In this document: piece after piece, positions 35,620-44,918 of the stretch
How the letters are laid out: the number at the start of each line of letters is the position of its first letter
Numbering within the stretch: position 1 is the stretch's first letter
Assembly: GCF_020510705.1 (NCBI RefSeq)
Contig: NZ_CP075184.1
Span: forward strand, 2,976,001 to 3,040,000
Origin: Acidovorax radicis
Lineage (GTDB): Bacteria; Pseudomonadota; Gammaproteobacteria; Burkholderiales; Burkholderiaceae_C
Direction: 5' to 3'
Length of the DNA: 64,000 bases
The notes under the pieces: generated by a model
What the model was told of the DNA's origin: nothing
The model's database searches: none
Seen by the model: the letters and a program-made list of their open reading frames with translations, nothing else
Made by a program: the position numbers and the translations under genes

Positions 35620-36432
35620 TCACACAGCCCACCGCAGTCCATATGCAGGCACGCCGGGCCATGCCGCATCGGGCACGGCTTCGGCATTTGGCTTTTGCAG
35701 CACGCGGTCGAGAATGCGTTTTTCAATGGCGGCAAATGCCGCGTCGCCATGCGATCGGGGCCGGGGCAGGTCAATGTGCTGGTCCAGCGCAATCTGGCCG
35801 TCCTCGATCAGGATCACGCGGTCGGCCAGGGCCACGGCCTCCTGCACGTCGTGCGTGACCAGCAACGCGGTGAAGCCGCTGGCCTGCCACAGGCCTTCAA
35901 TAAGGCGGTGCATCTCGATGCGCGTGAGCGCATCGAGCGCGCCCAAGGGTTCGTCCAGCAGCAGCAAGCGCGGGTTGTGCACCAGCGCACGGGCCAGGGC
36001 CACGCGCTGGCGCTGGCCGCCCGACAGGCGCGCGGGCCATTCGCCCAGGCGGTCGCCCAGGCCCACGCGGGCCAGCACCTCGGCGGCGGCGCTGCGCCGC
36101 TCGGGCGGCAGCCCCAGGGCCACGTTGTCCACCACCCGCTTCCACGGCAACAGGCGCGAGTCCTGGAACATGATGCGGGTGTTGTCGCTCAGGCCGTTGA
36201 TGTCTGTGCCATCGAGGCGGATGGTGCCGCCCGAGACGGATTCCAGGCCCGCCACCAGGCGCAGCAGCGTGCTCTTGCCGCAGCCGCTGCGCCCCACGAT
36301 GGCCACGAACTGGCCAGGCTCGATGGTGAGTTCCGTCTTCTTGAGCACATCGCGTGTGCCGTAGCGCTTGTCCACGCCGCGCACCTCCAGGCGCATGCCA
36401 GTGGTGTTCTTCGGGGTATTTTTATTGGTCAT
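35620..36432 (-). CDS. ssuB: Aliphatic sulfonate ABC transporter ATP-binding protein
   Basis: 270-residue ATPase of the nitrate/sulfonate/taurine importer family. Walker [10 protein letters not shown] is at 47-55, [15 protein letters not shown] at 136-150 and Walker [13 protein letters not shown] at 156-167; [16 protein letters not shown] near 85-100 is a Q-loop typical of SsuB. It works with SsuC and SsuA to import alkanesulfonates as a sulfur source. Copy 5 of the interspersed repeat lies directly upstream and separates it from ssuC by 51 bp. Confidence 0.9.
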   Translation of the reverse strand: MTNKNTPKNTTGMRLEVRGVDKRYGTRDVLKKTELTIEPGQFVAIVGRSGCGKSTLLRLVAGLESVSGGTIRLDGTDINGLSDNTRIMFQDSRLLPWKRVVDNVALGLPPERRSAAAEVLARVGLGDRLGEWPARLSGGQRQRVALARALVHNPRLLLLDEPLGALDALTRIEMHRLIEGLWQASGFTALLVTHDVQEAVALADRVILIEDGQIALDQHIDLPRPRSHGDAAFAAIEKRILDRVLQKPNAEAVPDAAWPGVPAYGLRWAV

Positions 36433-36433
36433 A

Positions 36434-36480
36434 TGGGCCTCCAGCGCTTGTAAATAAAGCGCAAGCAGCTATAAAAAAGT
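36434..36480 (-). repeat. Interspersed Comamonadaceae-type repeat, copy 5
   Basis: CCAGCGCTTGTAAATAAAGC, then GCAAGCAGCTATAAAAAAGT. It fills almost the entire gap between ssuC and ssuB inside the operon, so it is probably transcribed. Confidence 0.82.
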
Positions 36481-36483
36481 GAG

Positions 36484-37356
36484 TCATGCGGATTGGTAGC
36501 CCGGATGCCAGCGCAGCCAATACCGCTCCAGCCCCTTGGCAAACAGGTCGGCCAGCTTGCCCAGCAGGGCATAGAGCAGGATGCCCACGAGCACGATGTC
36601 GGTCTGCAAAAACTCGCGCGCGTTCATCGTCAGGTAACCAATGCCTGCCTGCGCCGAGATGGTCTCGGCCACGATCAGAATCACCCACATCAGGCCGAGC
36701 GAGAAGCGCAGCCCCACCAGGATGCTGGAGAGCGCGCCGGGCAGGATGATCTGCCGGTACAGCTGCCAGAGACCCAGGCCGTAGGTGCGCCCCATCTCGA
36801 TCAGGCCAGGGTCCACGTTGCGGATGCCGTGGAAGGTGTTGAGGTAGATGGGGAAGAACACCGACACGCTGATGAGGAACAGCTTGGCCGACTCGTCAAT
36901 GCCGAACCACAGGATCACCAGCGGGATGAGCGCCAGCGCGGGGATGTTGCGCACCATCTGGATGGTCGAATCCAGCAGTGTCTCGAACAGCTTTACCGAG
37001 CCAGTGAGCAAGCCCAGCAGCAGGCCCAGGCCGCCACCGACGGCCAGCCCGGCCAGCGCGCGGCCCGCGCTGACCTTGACGTGCGTCCACAGCTCGCCCG
37101 ACGCGGTCAGTGTCCAGGCAGCCTTCACGACGTCCACCGGCGCGGGCAGCACCCGCGTGGACAGCCAGCCCAGCGACGAGGCGATCTGCAACAGCACGAT
37201 CAGCCCCACGGGCACGGCCCATGGCAGCAGGCGCTGCCCAACGTTGGCAAGAAAGCGGATCAGCGGCGCGGGGAGCAAGGGCCCGTCGAGCGGAAGATCG
37301 GCGGAGTCGGCCACGGGAGATACCTGCAGCTCTCGAACAATCTGGGTCTGTGTCAT
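36484..37356 (-). CDS. ssuC: Aliphatic sulfonate ABC transporter permease
   Basis: 290-residue inner-membrane permease with about six membrane segments and the SsuC/TauC signature region (LGLWQLYRQIILPGALSSI near 195). The N-terminal 35 residues are a cytoplasmic leader. Its ATG overlaps the stop of the VOC gene (ATGA), so the two are translationally coupled. It belongs to the minus-strand run ssuE-ssuA-ORF46-ssuD-VOC-ssuC-ssuB. Confidence 0.9.
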   Translation of the reverse strand: MTQTQIVRELQVSPVADSADLPLDGPLLPAPLIRFLANVGQRLLPWAVPVGLIVLLQIASSLGWLSTRVLPAPVDVVKAAWTLTASGELWTHVKVSAGRALAGLAVGGGLGLLLGLLTGSVKLFETLLDSTIQMVRNIPALALIPLVILWFGIDESAKLFLISVSVFFPIYLNTFHGIRNVDPGLIEMGRTYGLGLWQLYRQIILPGALSSILVGLRFSLGLMWVILIVAETISAQAGIGYLTMNAREFLQTDIVLVGILLYALLGKLADLFAKGLERYWLRWHPGYQSA

Positions 37357-37730
37357 GGATTGGTTTCCTGTAATTCGTCGTCGGGCTCCAGGAACTCCAG
37401 CTGGTTGCCCGCCGGGTCCTTGACATAAAAGCGCAGGTAGCCGGGCAGCGCGCGGTTCTCCACCAGCGGCAGCCCGGCCTGCAGCAGGCGGTGGCGCAGC
37501 GCGGGCAGGTCTTGCACCTCAAAGGCCAGGTGCGAGACTGCGGGCACCGGTTGCCAGTGCTCGGTGGGCACCAGATCGATGCGCTGGGTGCCTGCGGCAA
37601 AGCGCAGCGTGTTGCCCGCCTGCAGGCACACCTCGGGCAGGCCCAGCAGGCTGGCGTAGAAGCGGCGGATCGACGCCTCGGCCCCGGCCGGGAAGGCCAG
37701 CTGCACATGGTTGATGGACTGGATGCTCAT
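37353..37730 (-). CDS. VOC/glyoxalase-family protein inside the ssu operon
   Basis: 125-residue single-chain vicinal-oxygen-chelate protein: INHVQLAFPAGAEASIRRFY at the start, IDLVPTEHWQPV and HLAFEV in the middle, YVKDPAGNQLEFLEP at the end, with H8, H67 and E113 or E116 in metal-ligand-like positions. AGGAGCCACGCC precedes the ATG at 37730. It lies 23 bp after ssuD and overlaps ssuC by 4 bp. The function is unknown; handling an aldehyde or another product of sulfonate cleavage would fit the context but is a guess. Confidence 0.83.
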   Translation of the reverse strand: MSIQSINHVQLAFPAGAEASIRRFYASLLGLPEVCLQAGNTLRFAAGTQRIDLVPTEHWQPVPAVSHLAFEVQDLPALRHRLLQAGLPLVENRALPGYLRFYVKDPAGNQLEFLEPDDELQETNP

Positions 37731-37753
37731 GGCGTGGCTCCTGTGGTGCGGGT

Positions 37754-38917
37754 TCAGCTTTGCGATGCGCGGGGCACAAAGTCGTTGGCCACGGTCTCGC
37801 CAAAGGGGCCCAGCGGGTTGCCCCCGGTGAGCTTGTCGCGCAGCTTCAGTGGCAGCAGCGGGAACACGAGTTCGGCAAAGCGATAAGCCTCTTCCAGGTG
37901 CGGGTAGCCCGACAGCACAAAGGTGTCCAGGCCCAGCGCAGCGTATTCCTCGATGCGCGCGGCCACGGTCTGCGGGTCGCCCACCAGCGCCGTGCCCGCG
38001 CCACCGCGCACCAGGCCCACCCCGGCCCACAGGTTGGGGCTGATTTCCAGGTCTTTGCGACTGCGTTTGACGCCACCGGCATGCAATGCGGCCATGCGGC
38101 GCTGGCCCTCCGAATCCATGCGCGAGAACACGGCCTGGGCATGTGCCACGGTTTCGTCCTGAACATGGCTGATGAGTTCTTCGGCGGCTGCCCAGGCCTG
38201 CGCGTCCGTCTCGCGCACGATGACGTGCAGGCGGATACCGAACTTCACGGTGCGGCCGTGTTTGGCAGCGCGGGCGCGCACATCGGCCACCTTCTTGGCC
38301 ACTTCGTCGGGGGGTTCGCCCCAGGTCAGGTAGGCCTCGACCTGCTCGGCCGCCAGGTCGTGGGCGGCAGCGGACGACCCCCCAAAGTACACCGGCGGGT
38401 GCGGATGCCGCAGGGGTGGAAACAGCAGCTTGGCGCCCTTCACGCTGAGGTGCTTGCCGTCGTAATCGAACGATTCACCGCGGTGGCTGCGCGCGAGGAT
38501 CTCGCGCCAGATGCGGATGAACTCGGCCGACTGTTCATAGCGCGTGGCATGGTCCAGAAACACGCCATCGCCCTCCAGCTCCGCCTGGTCGCCACCCGTC
38601 ACCAGGTTGACGAGCAGGCGCCCGCCCGAGAGCCGGTCGAACGTGGCCGCCATGCGCGCCGCCAAGGCGGGCTGGTGCAGGCCGGGGCGCACCGCCACCA
38701 GGAACTTGAGCTTCTTGGTAACGGCAAGCAGGCTGGACGCGATCACCCAGGGGTCTTCGCACGACCGGCCTGTGGGGATGAGCACGCCTTCGTAGCCCAG
38801 GCTGTCGGCCGCCACCGCCACCTGCTGGAGGTAGTCATGGCTGAGTTGGCGCGCGCCCTTGGCCGTGCCGAGATACCGGCTGTCGCCGTGGGTGGGGATG
38901 AACCAGAAAATTTGCAT
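37754..38917 (-). CDS. ssuD: FMNH2-dependent alkanesulfonate monooxygenase
   Basis: 387-residue bacterial-luciferase-family enzyme that cleaves alkanesulfonates to aldehyde and sulfite using reduced FMN from SsuE. Features of SsuD are [18 protein letters not shown] at the N-terminus, C53 in [21 protein letters not shown] near residue 225 (Arg and His) and [15 protein letters not shown] near 345 with the mobile-loop tyrosine. Length matches E. coli SsuD (about 381). The released sulfite can be reduced by the CysI-type enzyme encoded 7 kb away. It follows ORF46 by 12 bp. Confidence 0.93.
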   Translation of the reverse strand: MQIFWFIPTHGDSRYLGTAKGARQLSHDYLQQVAVAADSLGYEGVLIPTGRSCEDPWVIASSLLAVTKKLKFLVAVRPGLHQPALAARMAATFDRLSGGRLLVNLVTGGDQAELEGDGVFLDHATRYEQSAEFIRIWREILARSHRGESFDYDGKHLSVKGAKLLFPPLRHPHPPVYFGGSSAAAHDLAAEQVEAYLTWGEPPDEVAKKVADVRARAAKHGRTVKFGIRLHVIVRETDAQAWAAAEELISHVQDETVAHAQAVFSRMDSEGQRRMAALHAGGVKRSRKDLEISPNLWAGVGLVRGGAGTALVGDPQTVAARIEEYAALGLDTFVLSGYPHLEEAYRFAELVFPLLPLKLRDKLTGGNPLGPFGETVANDFVPRASQS

Positions 38918-38929
38918 GGAACAGGTCTT

Positions 38930-39070
38930 TCAGTACGAGATGGCAAAGCCGAACTGGGGCGCACGACGCACCAGGCGGCGTTGCTGCACGCTCAGCCCCC
39001 ACGCAGTGGCCGTGACACACAGAACGCGTTGCAGTTGGGCGTGCAGCGGGAAGGGCATGGGCGCTGGCAT
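38930..39070 (-). CDS. 46-residue small protein between ssuA and ssuD
   Basis: Short frame of 46 codons starting MPAPMPFPLHAQLQRVLCVT and ending QFGFAISY. AAGGAGCCCACC immediately ahead of the ATG at 39070 is one of the best ribosome sites in the operon. It begins 24 bp after ssuA ends and stops 12 bp before ssuD, filling the intercistronic gap. It has a hydrophobic middle (VLCVTATAWGLSV) followed by an Arg-rich patch (QQRRLVRRAP). No family is recognised. Either a real small protein or a leader that couples ssuD translation. Confidence 0.55.
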   Translation of the reverse strand: MPAPMPFPLHAQLQRVLCVTATAWGLSVQQRRLVRRAPQFGFAISY

Positions 39071-39094
39071 GGTGGGCTCCTTGGGTAGTGCGGG

Positions 39095-40060
39095 TTACAG
39101 CAGATCCACCGGCGCGGCATGCAGCAGGTTGAGCTTCTTGGGGATCAGCTTGAGGTCGAAGAAGGTGTCGGCAATCGCCTGCTGCTCGGCCAGGATCTCG
39201 CGCGTGACCGGGGCCGTGCCGAACTGCGCGCGGTTCAGGTACAGCTCGGTGATGGACTTGTCCAGCCCCAGCACGGCAGAGAGTTCGGTAGCGGCGGCCG
39301 TCTTGTTCTTGGACGCCCAGGTGTCGATCGCGTTGACCTCTTCAATCGCAATGCGCAGCACGTCGGTGTTCTTGGTCGCGAAATCGCGCGACGTGAAGTA
39401 GTACTGGCGGTTGTTGACCACCCCGGTGGCGTCGGCCAGCAGGCGGGCGTCGAGCGTTTTTTGCGCAGCGGCCAGGAACGGGTCCCAGATGATCCAGGCA
39501 TCCACCGCGCCCCTTTCAAAGGCGGCACGCGCATCGGCGGGGGCCAAAAAGACCGACTGCACATCGCCATATTTCAGCCCGTGCTTTTGCAGCAGCTTGA
39601 CCAGGAAATACTGCACATTCGAGCCTTTGTTGTAGGCCACGCGCTTGCCCTTGAGGTCAGCCACGCTGCGGATGGGCGAATCCTTGGGCACGATCACGGC
39701 CTCCAGCGCGGGGCGTGGCACCGTGGCGCCGGCATACACCAGCGGCGCACCGGCGGCCTGGGCAAAGATGGGCGGTGCTTCGCCCACATCGCCAAAGTCG
39801 ATGGAACCCACATTGAGCGCTTCCAGCTGCACAGGGCCGGCGTTGAACTCGGTCCAGGTGACCTTCACGCCCAGCGGCGCCAGACGCTTTTCGAGGGTGC
39901 CACGGCCCTTGAGGATGGACAGCCAGCCCTTTTGATAGCCCACACGCAGCACGCGGCTGCCGGTTTGGGCCCAGGCAGGCACGCCGGTGGCGGCCAGACT
40001 GGCTGCGGCCAGGGCGGTCAAAAGCACTTGTCGACGCTGAGAATCCAATGGAAATGTCAT
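39095..40060 (-). CDS. ssuA: Periplasmic aliphatic sulfonate-binding protein
   Basis: 321-residue periplasmic receptor with a Tat/Sec-like signal (QRRQVLLTALAAASLAATG, cleaved after AWAQ). The mature protein starts VLRVGYQKG, a SsuA feature, with PRPALEAVIVPKDSPIRSVA and GKRVAYNKGSNVQYFLVKLL later on. The start at 40060 is chosen since it begins the signal peptide; the frame is open 72 bp further. SsuE lies upstream after a gap of 152 bp that could hold an internal promoter. Confidence 0.9.
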   Translation of the reverse strand: MTFPLDSQRRQVLLTALAAASLAATGVPAWAQTGSRVLRVGYQKGWLSILKGRGTLEKRLAPLGVKVTWTEFNAGPVQLEALNVGSIDFGDVGEAPPIFAQAAGAPLVYAGATVPRPALEAVIVPKDSPIRSVADLKGKRVAYNKGSNVQYFLVKLLQKHGLKYGDVQSVFLAPADARAAFERGAVDAWIIWDPFLAAAQKTLDARLLADATGVVNNRQYYFTSRDFATKNTDVLRIAIEEVNAIDTWASKNKTAAATELSAVLGLDKSITELYLNRAQFGTAPVTREILAEQQAIADTFFDLKLIPKKLNLLHAAPVDLL

Positions 40061-40212
40061 GGCAATGTCTTTCTGGGTCAGCCCGCAGAGGACGGACAGG
40101 CAACAGCCCGCCCTGCCCTCTGTCAAAGGCATATCGAGGGTTCAAAACGAAAAGGGGGCGGAGGGAGTGGCGCGGCAGGCCTTGCAAGGGGCCGGTGCGC
40201 GGCAGCTGCGCG

Positions 40213-40812
40213 TTACACGCTACATCGCACTTGCGAGAAGTGCACCGGCGCGAAATGCGCGGAGTGCGCCACTTGTGCAGGGGTGGGCCGCAGCGTTTCG
40301 GTGAACAACACGTGGACAGCTTCGTCCAGGCGTTTGGCGATGTCGTCTTGCAGGTGGTATGCGCCCTCGGGCGTCAGCGCCACCTGGGCATCGGTGGCAT
40401 AGATACCCGGCAGGATGCTCTTGGCGCCGAGCGACTGCAACACCGGGCGCAGCGCGTAATCGAGCGCCAGCATGTGGTGCGGGCTGCCCCCGGTGGCCAG
40501 GGGCAACACGACCTTGCCCTTGAGCGCGGTCTGCGGCAGCAGGTCTAAAAACACCTTGAGCACACCGCTGTAGGCAGCTTTGTACACCGGGCTGGCCACC
40601 ACCAGCACACGGGCACGGGCTACCTGGTCCAGGGCGTTCACCACCGTGGGGTGCGCAAAATCGGCCAGCAGCAGCGCCTGGGGCGAGAGGTTGCGAATGT
40701 GCACCCGGTCCACCAACGCACCGCGCACCGACAGGCGCTGCGCCACGGCATCGAGCAAGGCGGCGGAGCGTGAGCGCTCGGAAGGACTACCGGCAATCAA
40801 CAAGGCGGACAT
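40213..40812 (-). CDS. ssuE: NADPH-dependent FMN reductase
   Basis: 199-residue flavodoxin-like reductase that supplies FMNH2 to SsuD. The phosphate-binding loop GSPSERSRSAALLD is at residues 8-21; VASPVYKAAYSGVLKVFLDLLP near 90-112 and LATGGSPHHMLALDYALRPV near 125 are SsuE signatures. It is the first gene of the sulfonate run. Copy 6 of the interspersed repeat lies immediately upstream. Confidence 0.9.
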   Translation of the reverse strand: MSALLIAGSPSERSRSAALLDAVAQRLSVRGALVDRVHIRNLSPQALLLADFAHPTVVNALDQVARARVLVVASPVYKAAYSGVLKVFLDLLPQTALKGKVVLPLATGGSPHHMLALDYALRPVLQSLGAKSILPGIYATDAQVALTPEGAYHLQDDIAKRLDEAVHVLFTETLRPTPAQVAHSAHFAPVHFSQVRCSV

Positions 40813-40827
40813 GGCTTTCCTTTGCTT

Positions 40828-40880
40828 TTGTTTTGATAGCTACCAGCGATTTATGGATATGCGCTAGAGCCTGATTTCTT
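40828..40880 (+). repeat. Interspersed Comamonadaceae-type repeat, copy 6
   Basis: TTTTGATAGCTACCAGCGAT, then TTATGGATATGCGCTAGAGC. It lies between ssuE and the sulfate-binding protein gene, upstream of the ssuE start. Confidence 0.82.
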
Positions 40881-40899
40881 ATAAAAATCGATGAGGAAC

Positions 40900-40992
40900 C
40901 GGCCCTGCGGGCTGAGCGTGGCCTGTCCTGTCGAAGGATCGAAACCGGTGCCCTCTGCGAGCAGCCCTTCGACAGGCTCAGGGCGAACGGTT
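40900..40992. repeat. Second repeat type with inverted arms (CTGTCGAAGG / CCTTCGACAG)
   Basis: Left arm GGCTGAGCGTGGCCTGTCCT followed by GTCGAAGG; right arm CCCTTCGACAGGCTCAGGGC followed by GAACGG. The arms are inverted copies around a 30-nt centre. The right arm, CCTTCGACAGGCTCAGGGCG, is a dispersed element I recall from several proteobacterial genomes. It lies just downstream of the sbp stop. Confidence 0.75.
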
Positions 40993-41036
40993 CATCCGCG
41001 GCCGATACCGCATCAGGCCGATCAGAGTGCGCGAAC

Positions 41037-42059
41037 CTATTTCTTCGTATAGATCTGGTCGAAGCTCGCGTTGTCTGCAAAGTGGTCCTTGGCGGCCTTG
41101 TCCCAGCCACCGAACGCTGCGTCGATGGTGAACAGGTTCAGCTTGGGAAACTGCTTGGCATATTTGGCCTTGGCCTTTTCAGAAACCACGGGGCGATAAA
41201 AATTTTTGCCCGCAATGTCCTGCCCTTCTTCGGTGTAAAGGAACTTCAGGTATTCCTCGGCCACGGCGCGCGTGCCTTTTTTGTCCACGTTTTTATCCAC
41301 GACCGTCACGGCGGGCTCGGCCAGGATGGAGATCGACGGAGCGATCACGTCAAACTTGGCGCCAAACTCTTTTTCCAGCAGATAGGCCTCGTTCTCCCAG
41401 GCAATTAACACATCGCCCTGGTTGCGCTGGGCAAAGGTGATGGTGGAGCCACGGGCGCCGGTATCAAGCACAGGCACGTTGCCGTACAGCTTGGCCACGA
41501 AGTCCTTGGCTTTGGCATCGCTGCCGAGCTTGCGCTTGGCGAATTCCCAGGCGGCCAGGTAGTTCCAGCGGGCGCCCCCCGAGGTCTTGGGGTTGGGCGT
41601 GATCACGCTGACACCGGGTTTGATGAGGTCGTCCCAGTCCTTGATGCCCTTGGGGTTGCCCTGGCGCACCACCAACACGATGGTGGACGCGTAAGGCGAG
41701 CTGTTGTGGGGCAGGCGCTTTTGCCAATCTTTGGGGATCAGACCGCCGTTGGTGTGCAGCGCATCGGTGTCCCCGGCCAGCGCCAGGGTGGCGACATCGG
41801 CATCCAGCCCGTCGATGATGGACCGCGCCTGCTTGCCCGAGCCGCCGTGGCTTTGCTTGATGGTTACGTCCTGGCCTGTCTTGGCCTTCCAGTACTTGGC
41901 GAACGCCTGATTGAACTCCACATACAACTCCCGCGTGGGGTCGTACGACACATTGAGCAAGGTCACAGACTGTGCGAACGATGGCAATGCCGTCAGGGCC
42001 AAAGCGCCTGCAAAGGCTGCGGCAAAGGGAAACTTGATAAAGTCGCGGCGAAAGTTCAT
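41037..42059 (-). CDS. sbp: Periplasmic sulfate-binding protein
   Basis: 340-residue receptor with a signal peptide ([20 protein letters not shown], cleaved near SFAQ). Family motifs are [13 protein letters not shown] at the mature start, [14 protein letters not shown] near residue 68 and [14 protein letters not shown] near 160, which bind sulfate or thiosulfate through backbone amides. The start at 42059 begins the signal peptide; the frame is open 72 bp further. The usual partners cysT, cysW and cysA are absent from the window, so the receptor gene is separate from its transporter or serves one encoded elsewhere. Confidence 0.9.
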   Translation of the reverse strand: MNFRRDFIKFPFAAAFAGALALTALPSFAQSVTLLNVSYDPTRELYVEFNQAFAKYWKAKTGQDVTIKQSHGGSGKQARSIIDGLDADVATLALAGDTDALHTNGGLIPKDWQKRLPHNSSPYASTIVLVVRQGNPKGIKDWDDLIKPGVSVITPNPKTSGGARWNYLAAWEFAKRKLGSDAKAKDFVAKLYGNVPVLDTGARGSTITFAQRNQGDVLIAWENEAYLLEKEFGAKFDVIAPSISILAEPAVTVVDKNVDKKGTRAVAEEYLKFLYTEEGQDIAGKNFYRPVVSEKAKAKYAKQFPKLNLFTIDAAFGGWDKAAKDHFADNASFDQIYTKK

Positions 42060-42216
42060 GAGGAGCCTCTGGATGTGAATGCAAAGTGGTGCGAAACACC
42101 GATGAATTGCATTCTCAAAGGCCGCTCTCAAAACTGGAACTACTAAGATTTCAGTTCTTTATATCCAAATCGTCTGAGCAGGCGTTTTTCTGCTCACCCA
42201 TTACAAGGAAACCCCC

Positions 42217-42489
42217 ATGGCGCGCACTATTCAATGCATCAAGCTCGGCAAGGAAGCGGAAGGCCTCGACTTTCCTCCCTACCCCGGCGAGCTGGGCAAA
42301 CGTATCTGGGAAAGCGTGAGCAAGGAAGCCTGGGCCGACTGGCTCAAGCACCAGACCATGCTGGTCAACGAGAACCGCCTGAACCTGGCCGACGCCCGCG
42401 CCCGCCAATACCTGGCCCGGCAAATGGAAAACCACTTTTTTGGCGGCGGCGCAGACGCCGCGGCGGGCTACGTCCCGCCCAGCGCGTAA
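42217..42489 (+). CDS. yggX: YggX-like Fe(II)-trafficking / oxidative damage protection protein
   Basis: 90-residue cytoplasmic protein linked in enterobacteria to protection of Fe-S clusters and iron handling. Family features are [20 protein letters not shown] with conserved C7, [28 protein letters not shown] and the C-terminal GYVPP. ACAAGGAAACCCCC precedes the ATG. The last 17 codons ([18 protein letters not shown] and stop) belong to the first unit of a 103-bp tandem repeat, so downstream units carry near-copies of this gene's end. It is divergent from sbp. Confidence 0.92.
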   Translation: MARTIQCIKLGKEAEGLDFPPYPGELGKRIWESVSKEAWADWLKHQTMLVNENRLNLADARARQYLARQMENHFFGGGADAAAGYVPPSA

Positions 42490-42875
42490 CGAAGCGAAGC
42501 GCAGTGCAGCGCTGCCAAAGCGGTTTCGCCAAAACCACTTTTTTGGCGGCGGCGCAGACGCCGCGGCGGGCTACGTCCCGCCCAGCGCGTAACGAAGCGA
42601 AGCGCAGTGCAGCGCTGCCAAAGCGGTTTCGCCAAAACCACTTTTTTGGCGGCGGCGCAGACGCTGCGGCGGGCTATGTCCCGCCCAGCGCATAACGAAG
42701 CGAAGCGCAGTGCAGCGCTGCCAAAGCGGTTTCGCCAAAACCACTTTTTTGGCGGCGGCGCAGACGCTGCGGCGGGCTATGTCCCGCCCAGCGCATAACG
42801 AAGCGAAGCGCAGTGCAGCGCTGCCAAAGCGGTTTCGCCCAAATCACTTTTTTGGCGGTGGCGCAGACGCTGCGG
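42430..42875 (+). repeat. 103-bp tandem repeat, four units plus a partial fifth, covering the yggX 3' end
   Basis: Units begin at 42430, 42533, 42636, 42739 and 42842 (the last matches for about 35 nt). Each starts AACCACTTTTTTGGCGGCGG and ends AAGCGGTTTCGCC. Units 1-2 carry GCCGCGGCGGGCTACGTCCC while units 3-4 share GCTGCGGCGGGCTATGTCCC, so they pair by subtype. The first part of each unit encodes the yggX C-terminus and stop. As 103 is not a multiple of three, the frame shifts from unit to unit; short frames inside are by-products. Confidence 0.95.
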
Positions 42876-42998
42876 TGCGGTCGGTCCCATGCAGCGATGG
42901 ACGCAGCCATCTGAGCGGCCTTGGCATACGGCGTGTCATGCATCGCTGCGACATCACGCGTCAGACCTGTTCCATGAATTTTCACCCCACGACACCAA

Positions 42999-44918
42999 AT
43001 GCCTGAGCGTATTGACTGGCTACCGGACGGCACTCCGTTCAGCCCCCGCTTCGGCGACCGCTATCACAGTGAGAACGGGGGCCTGGAGCAGGCCCTCCAG
43101 GTGTTTCTGCACGGTTGCGGCCTGCCTGCGGCGTGGGCAGGGGCGGCACAGTGGCGCATTCTCGAAACCGGGTTCGGCTTCGGGCTGAACTTTCTGGTCA
43201 CCTGGGCCGCTTGGCGCGCCGATCCACAGCGCCCTCGCATCCTGCATTTCGTGTCCACGGAAGCCTGGCCCGTCAGCGCGGCCGATCTGTTGCGTGCCAC
43301 CTGCGCGCACCCCGAGCTGGCCTCGCTGGCGCAAGAACTGCACGACCAGTTCTGGGGTTTGCTGCCGGGCGTGCATCGCCTGGCCTTCGAGGGCGGGCGC
43401 GTCCTGCTCACCCTGGGTATCGGCGACGCTCAAACCCTGTTGCGCCAACAGGACTGGACCGTGGACTCGGTCTATCTGGACGGCTTCAGCCCGCAGCGCA
43501 ACCCTGACATCTGGGACTTGTACACACTGAAAGCCGTGGCCCGCTGCTGCCACCGGGGCACGCGCCTGGCCACCTGGACCATTGCGCGCGCCGTGCGCGA
43601 TGCGCTCACACAATGCGGCTTCGAGGTCCACAAGGTGCCAGGGGTGCCCCCCAAGCGCGACAACCTCAATGCCCTCTTCAACCCCCGCTGGGAGCCGCGC
43701 ACCGCGCGGCCAGCGGCACCAGGCACCGGGCCCGCAGCGCCCGCCCGCTGCATCGTCATTGGAGGCGGGCTGGCGGGCGCTGCCACCGCCGTCAGCCTGG
43801 CACGGCGCGGCTGGCAGGTGCAGGTGCTGGATGCCGCGGCAGCCCCGGCGGCAGGCGCATCCGGCCTGCCCGTCGGCCTGTTTGCGCCCCACCTCTCGCC
43901 CGACGACAACGTTTTCTCGCGCGTGTCGCGCAGCGGCGTGCGCGCCATGCTGCAGCAATCGCAGGCGCTGCTGCAGCAGGGCGTGGACTGGAATCCCTGC
44001 GGCGTGCTGGAGCGTCGGCCCGACCAGAACCTGGGCTTGCCCAAGGACTGGGAGCCCGGCCCAGGTGCCGACTGGAGCCAGGCGGCCAACGCCCAGACAC
44101 TGCAGGCCGCCGGGCTGGCGTCAGACACCCCTGCTTGCTGGCATGTGCGTGCAGGCTGGGTACGGCCCGCCCGGTTGGTGCAGGCCCTGCTGGCCCAACC
44201 CGGCATTGAATGGCGGCCCCACACCCCCGTGGCCCGCCTGCAGAAAGCCCCCGGCGCCACCGACACCGACACCGCCCCGCTGTGGCGTGCCGTGGATACG
44301 CAAGGGCAAACACTGGCTGAGGCCGAATGCGTGGTGCTGGCAGCGGGGCCGGCCTGCAACGCCCTGCTGGCGCGATCAGCAGCGCCCGGACTTCCGCTGC
44401 AACCCGTTCGCGGCCAGCTGTCGTGGGGCGTGCAAGGCGCCACGATGTCGGGGTTGCCGCCCTTTCCTGTCAATGGCAATGGTGGCCTGGTGGCCCATGT
44501 GCCCCATGAAGACGGCCTGGCCTGGCACATGGGTTCCACCTTCGAGCGCGACGTGGACACCCTGCCGCTGGGGCCCGCCGAGGTCGCTGCAGCACACGCC
44601 ACCAATTGGCAGCGCCTGCAGGAACTCGTGCCCGGCGCCAGTCCCGCGCTGCAGGCGGCATTCGCTGCCCCCTCACCCACCGACGCGGGGGCCGTGCGCG
44701 CCTGGGCCAGCGTGCGCTGCACCTCCACCGACCGCCTGCCCATCGTCGGCCCCATCGATGCCGACGCCCTGCCCGGCCTGTGGGTCAACACCGCCATGGG
44801 CGCGCGCGGGTTGACGCGGGCAGTGCTGTGCGGCGAACTGCTGGCCGCGCGCCTGCAGGGCGAACCGCTGCCAATCGATGCCAGACTGGCACGCGCCATG
44901 GGGACCGAGCGGATCTAG
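42999..44918 (+). CDS. mnmC: Bifunctional tRNA 5-methylaminomethyl-2-thiouridine synthesis protein
   Basis: 639-residue two-domain enzyme that finishes mnm5s2U34 in the tRNA wobble position. The N-terminal methyltransferase domain has LETGFGFGLNFLVTW at 55-69, DSVYLDGFSPQRNPDIW near 155 and PPKRDNLNALF near 220. The C-terminal FAD oxidoreductase starts CIVIGGGLAGAATAV at about 251 and ends with TAMGARGLTRAVLCGELLAA. Both domains are complete. It is preceded by the 103-bp repeat array, and its stop codon lies in the arm of an inverted repeat. Confidence 0.92.
   Translation: MPERIDWLPDGTPFSPRFGDRYHSENGGLEQALQVFLHGCGLPAAWAGAAQWRILETGFGFGLNFLVTWAAWRADPQRPRILHFVSTEAWPVSAADLLRATCAHPELASLAQELHDQFWGLLPGVHRLAFEGGRVLLTLGIGDAQTLLRQQDWTVDSVYLDGFSPQRNPDIWDLYTLKAVARCCHRGTRLATWTIARAVRDALTQCGFEVHKVPGVPPKRDNLNALFNPRWEPRTARPAAPGTGPAAPARCIVIGGGLAGAATAVSLARRGWQVQVLDAAAAPAAGASGLPVGLFAPHLSPDDNVFSRVSRSGVRAMLQQSQALLQQGVDWNPCGVLERRPDQNLGLPKDWEPGPGADWSQAANAQTLQAAGLASDTPACWHVRAGWVRPARLVQALLAQPGIEWRPHTPVARLQKAPGATDTDTAPLWRAVDTQGQTLAEAECVVLAAGPACNALLARSAAPGLPLQPVRGQLSWGVQGATMSGLPPFPVNGNGGLVAHVPHEDGLAWHMGSTFERDVDTLPLGPAEVAAAHATNWQRLQELVPGASPALQAAFAAPSPTDAGAVRAWASVRCTSTDRLPIVGPIDADALPGLWVNTAMGARGLTRAVLCGELLAARLQGEPLPIDARLARAMGTERI

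Noticed and set aside
35486..36453. Plus-strand frames opposite ssuB
   Set aside because: They are antisense shadows of a gene with complete ABC motifs.
42430..42875. CRISPR-like array
   Set aside because: Units are contiguous 103-bp direct repeats without unique spacers and include the yggX end.
42607..43006. Several short frames beginning [19 protein letters not shown]
   Set aside because: They are translations of the 103-bp repeat in other frames, repeated with the array, without ribosome sites.
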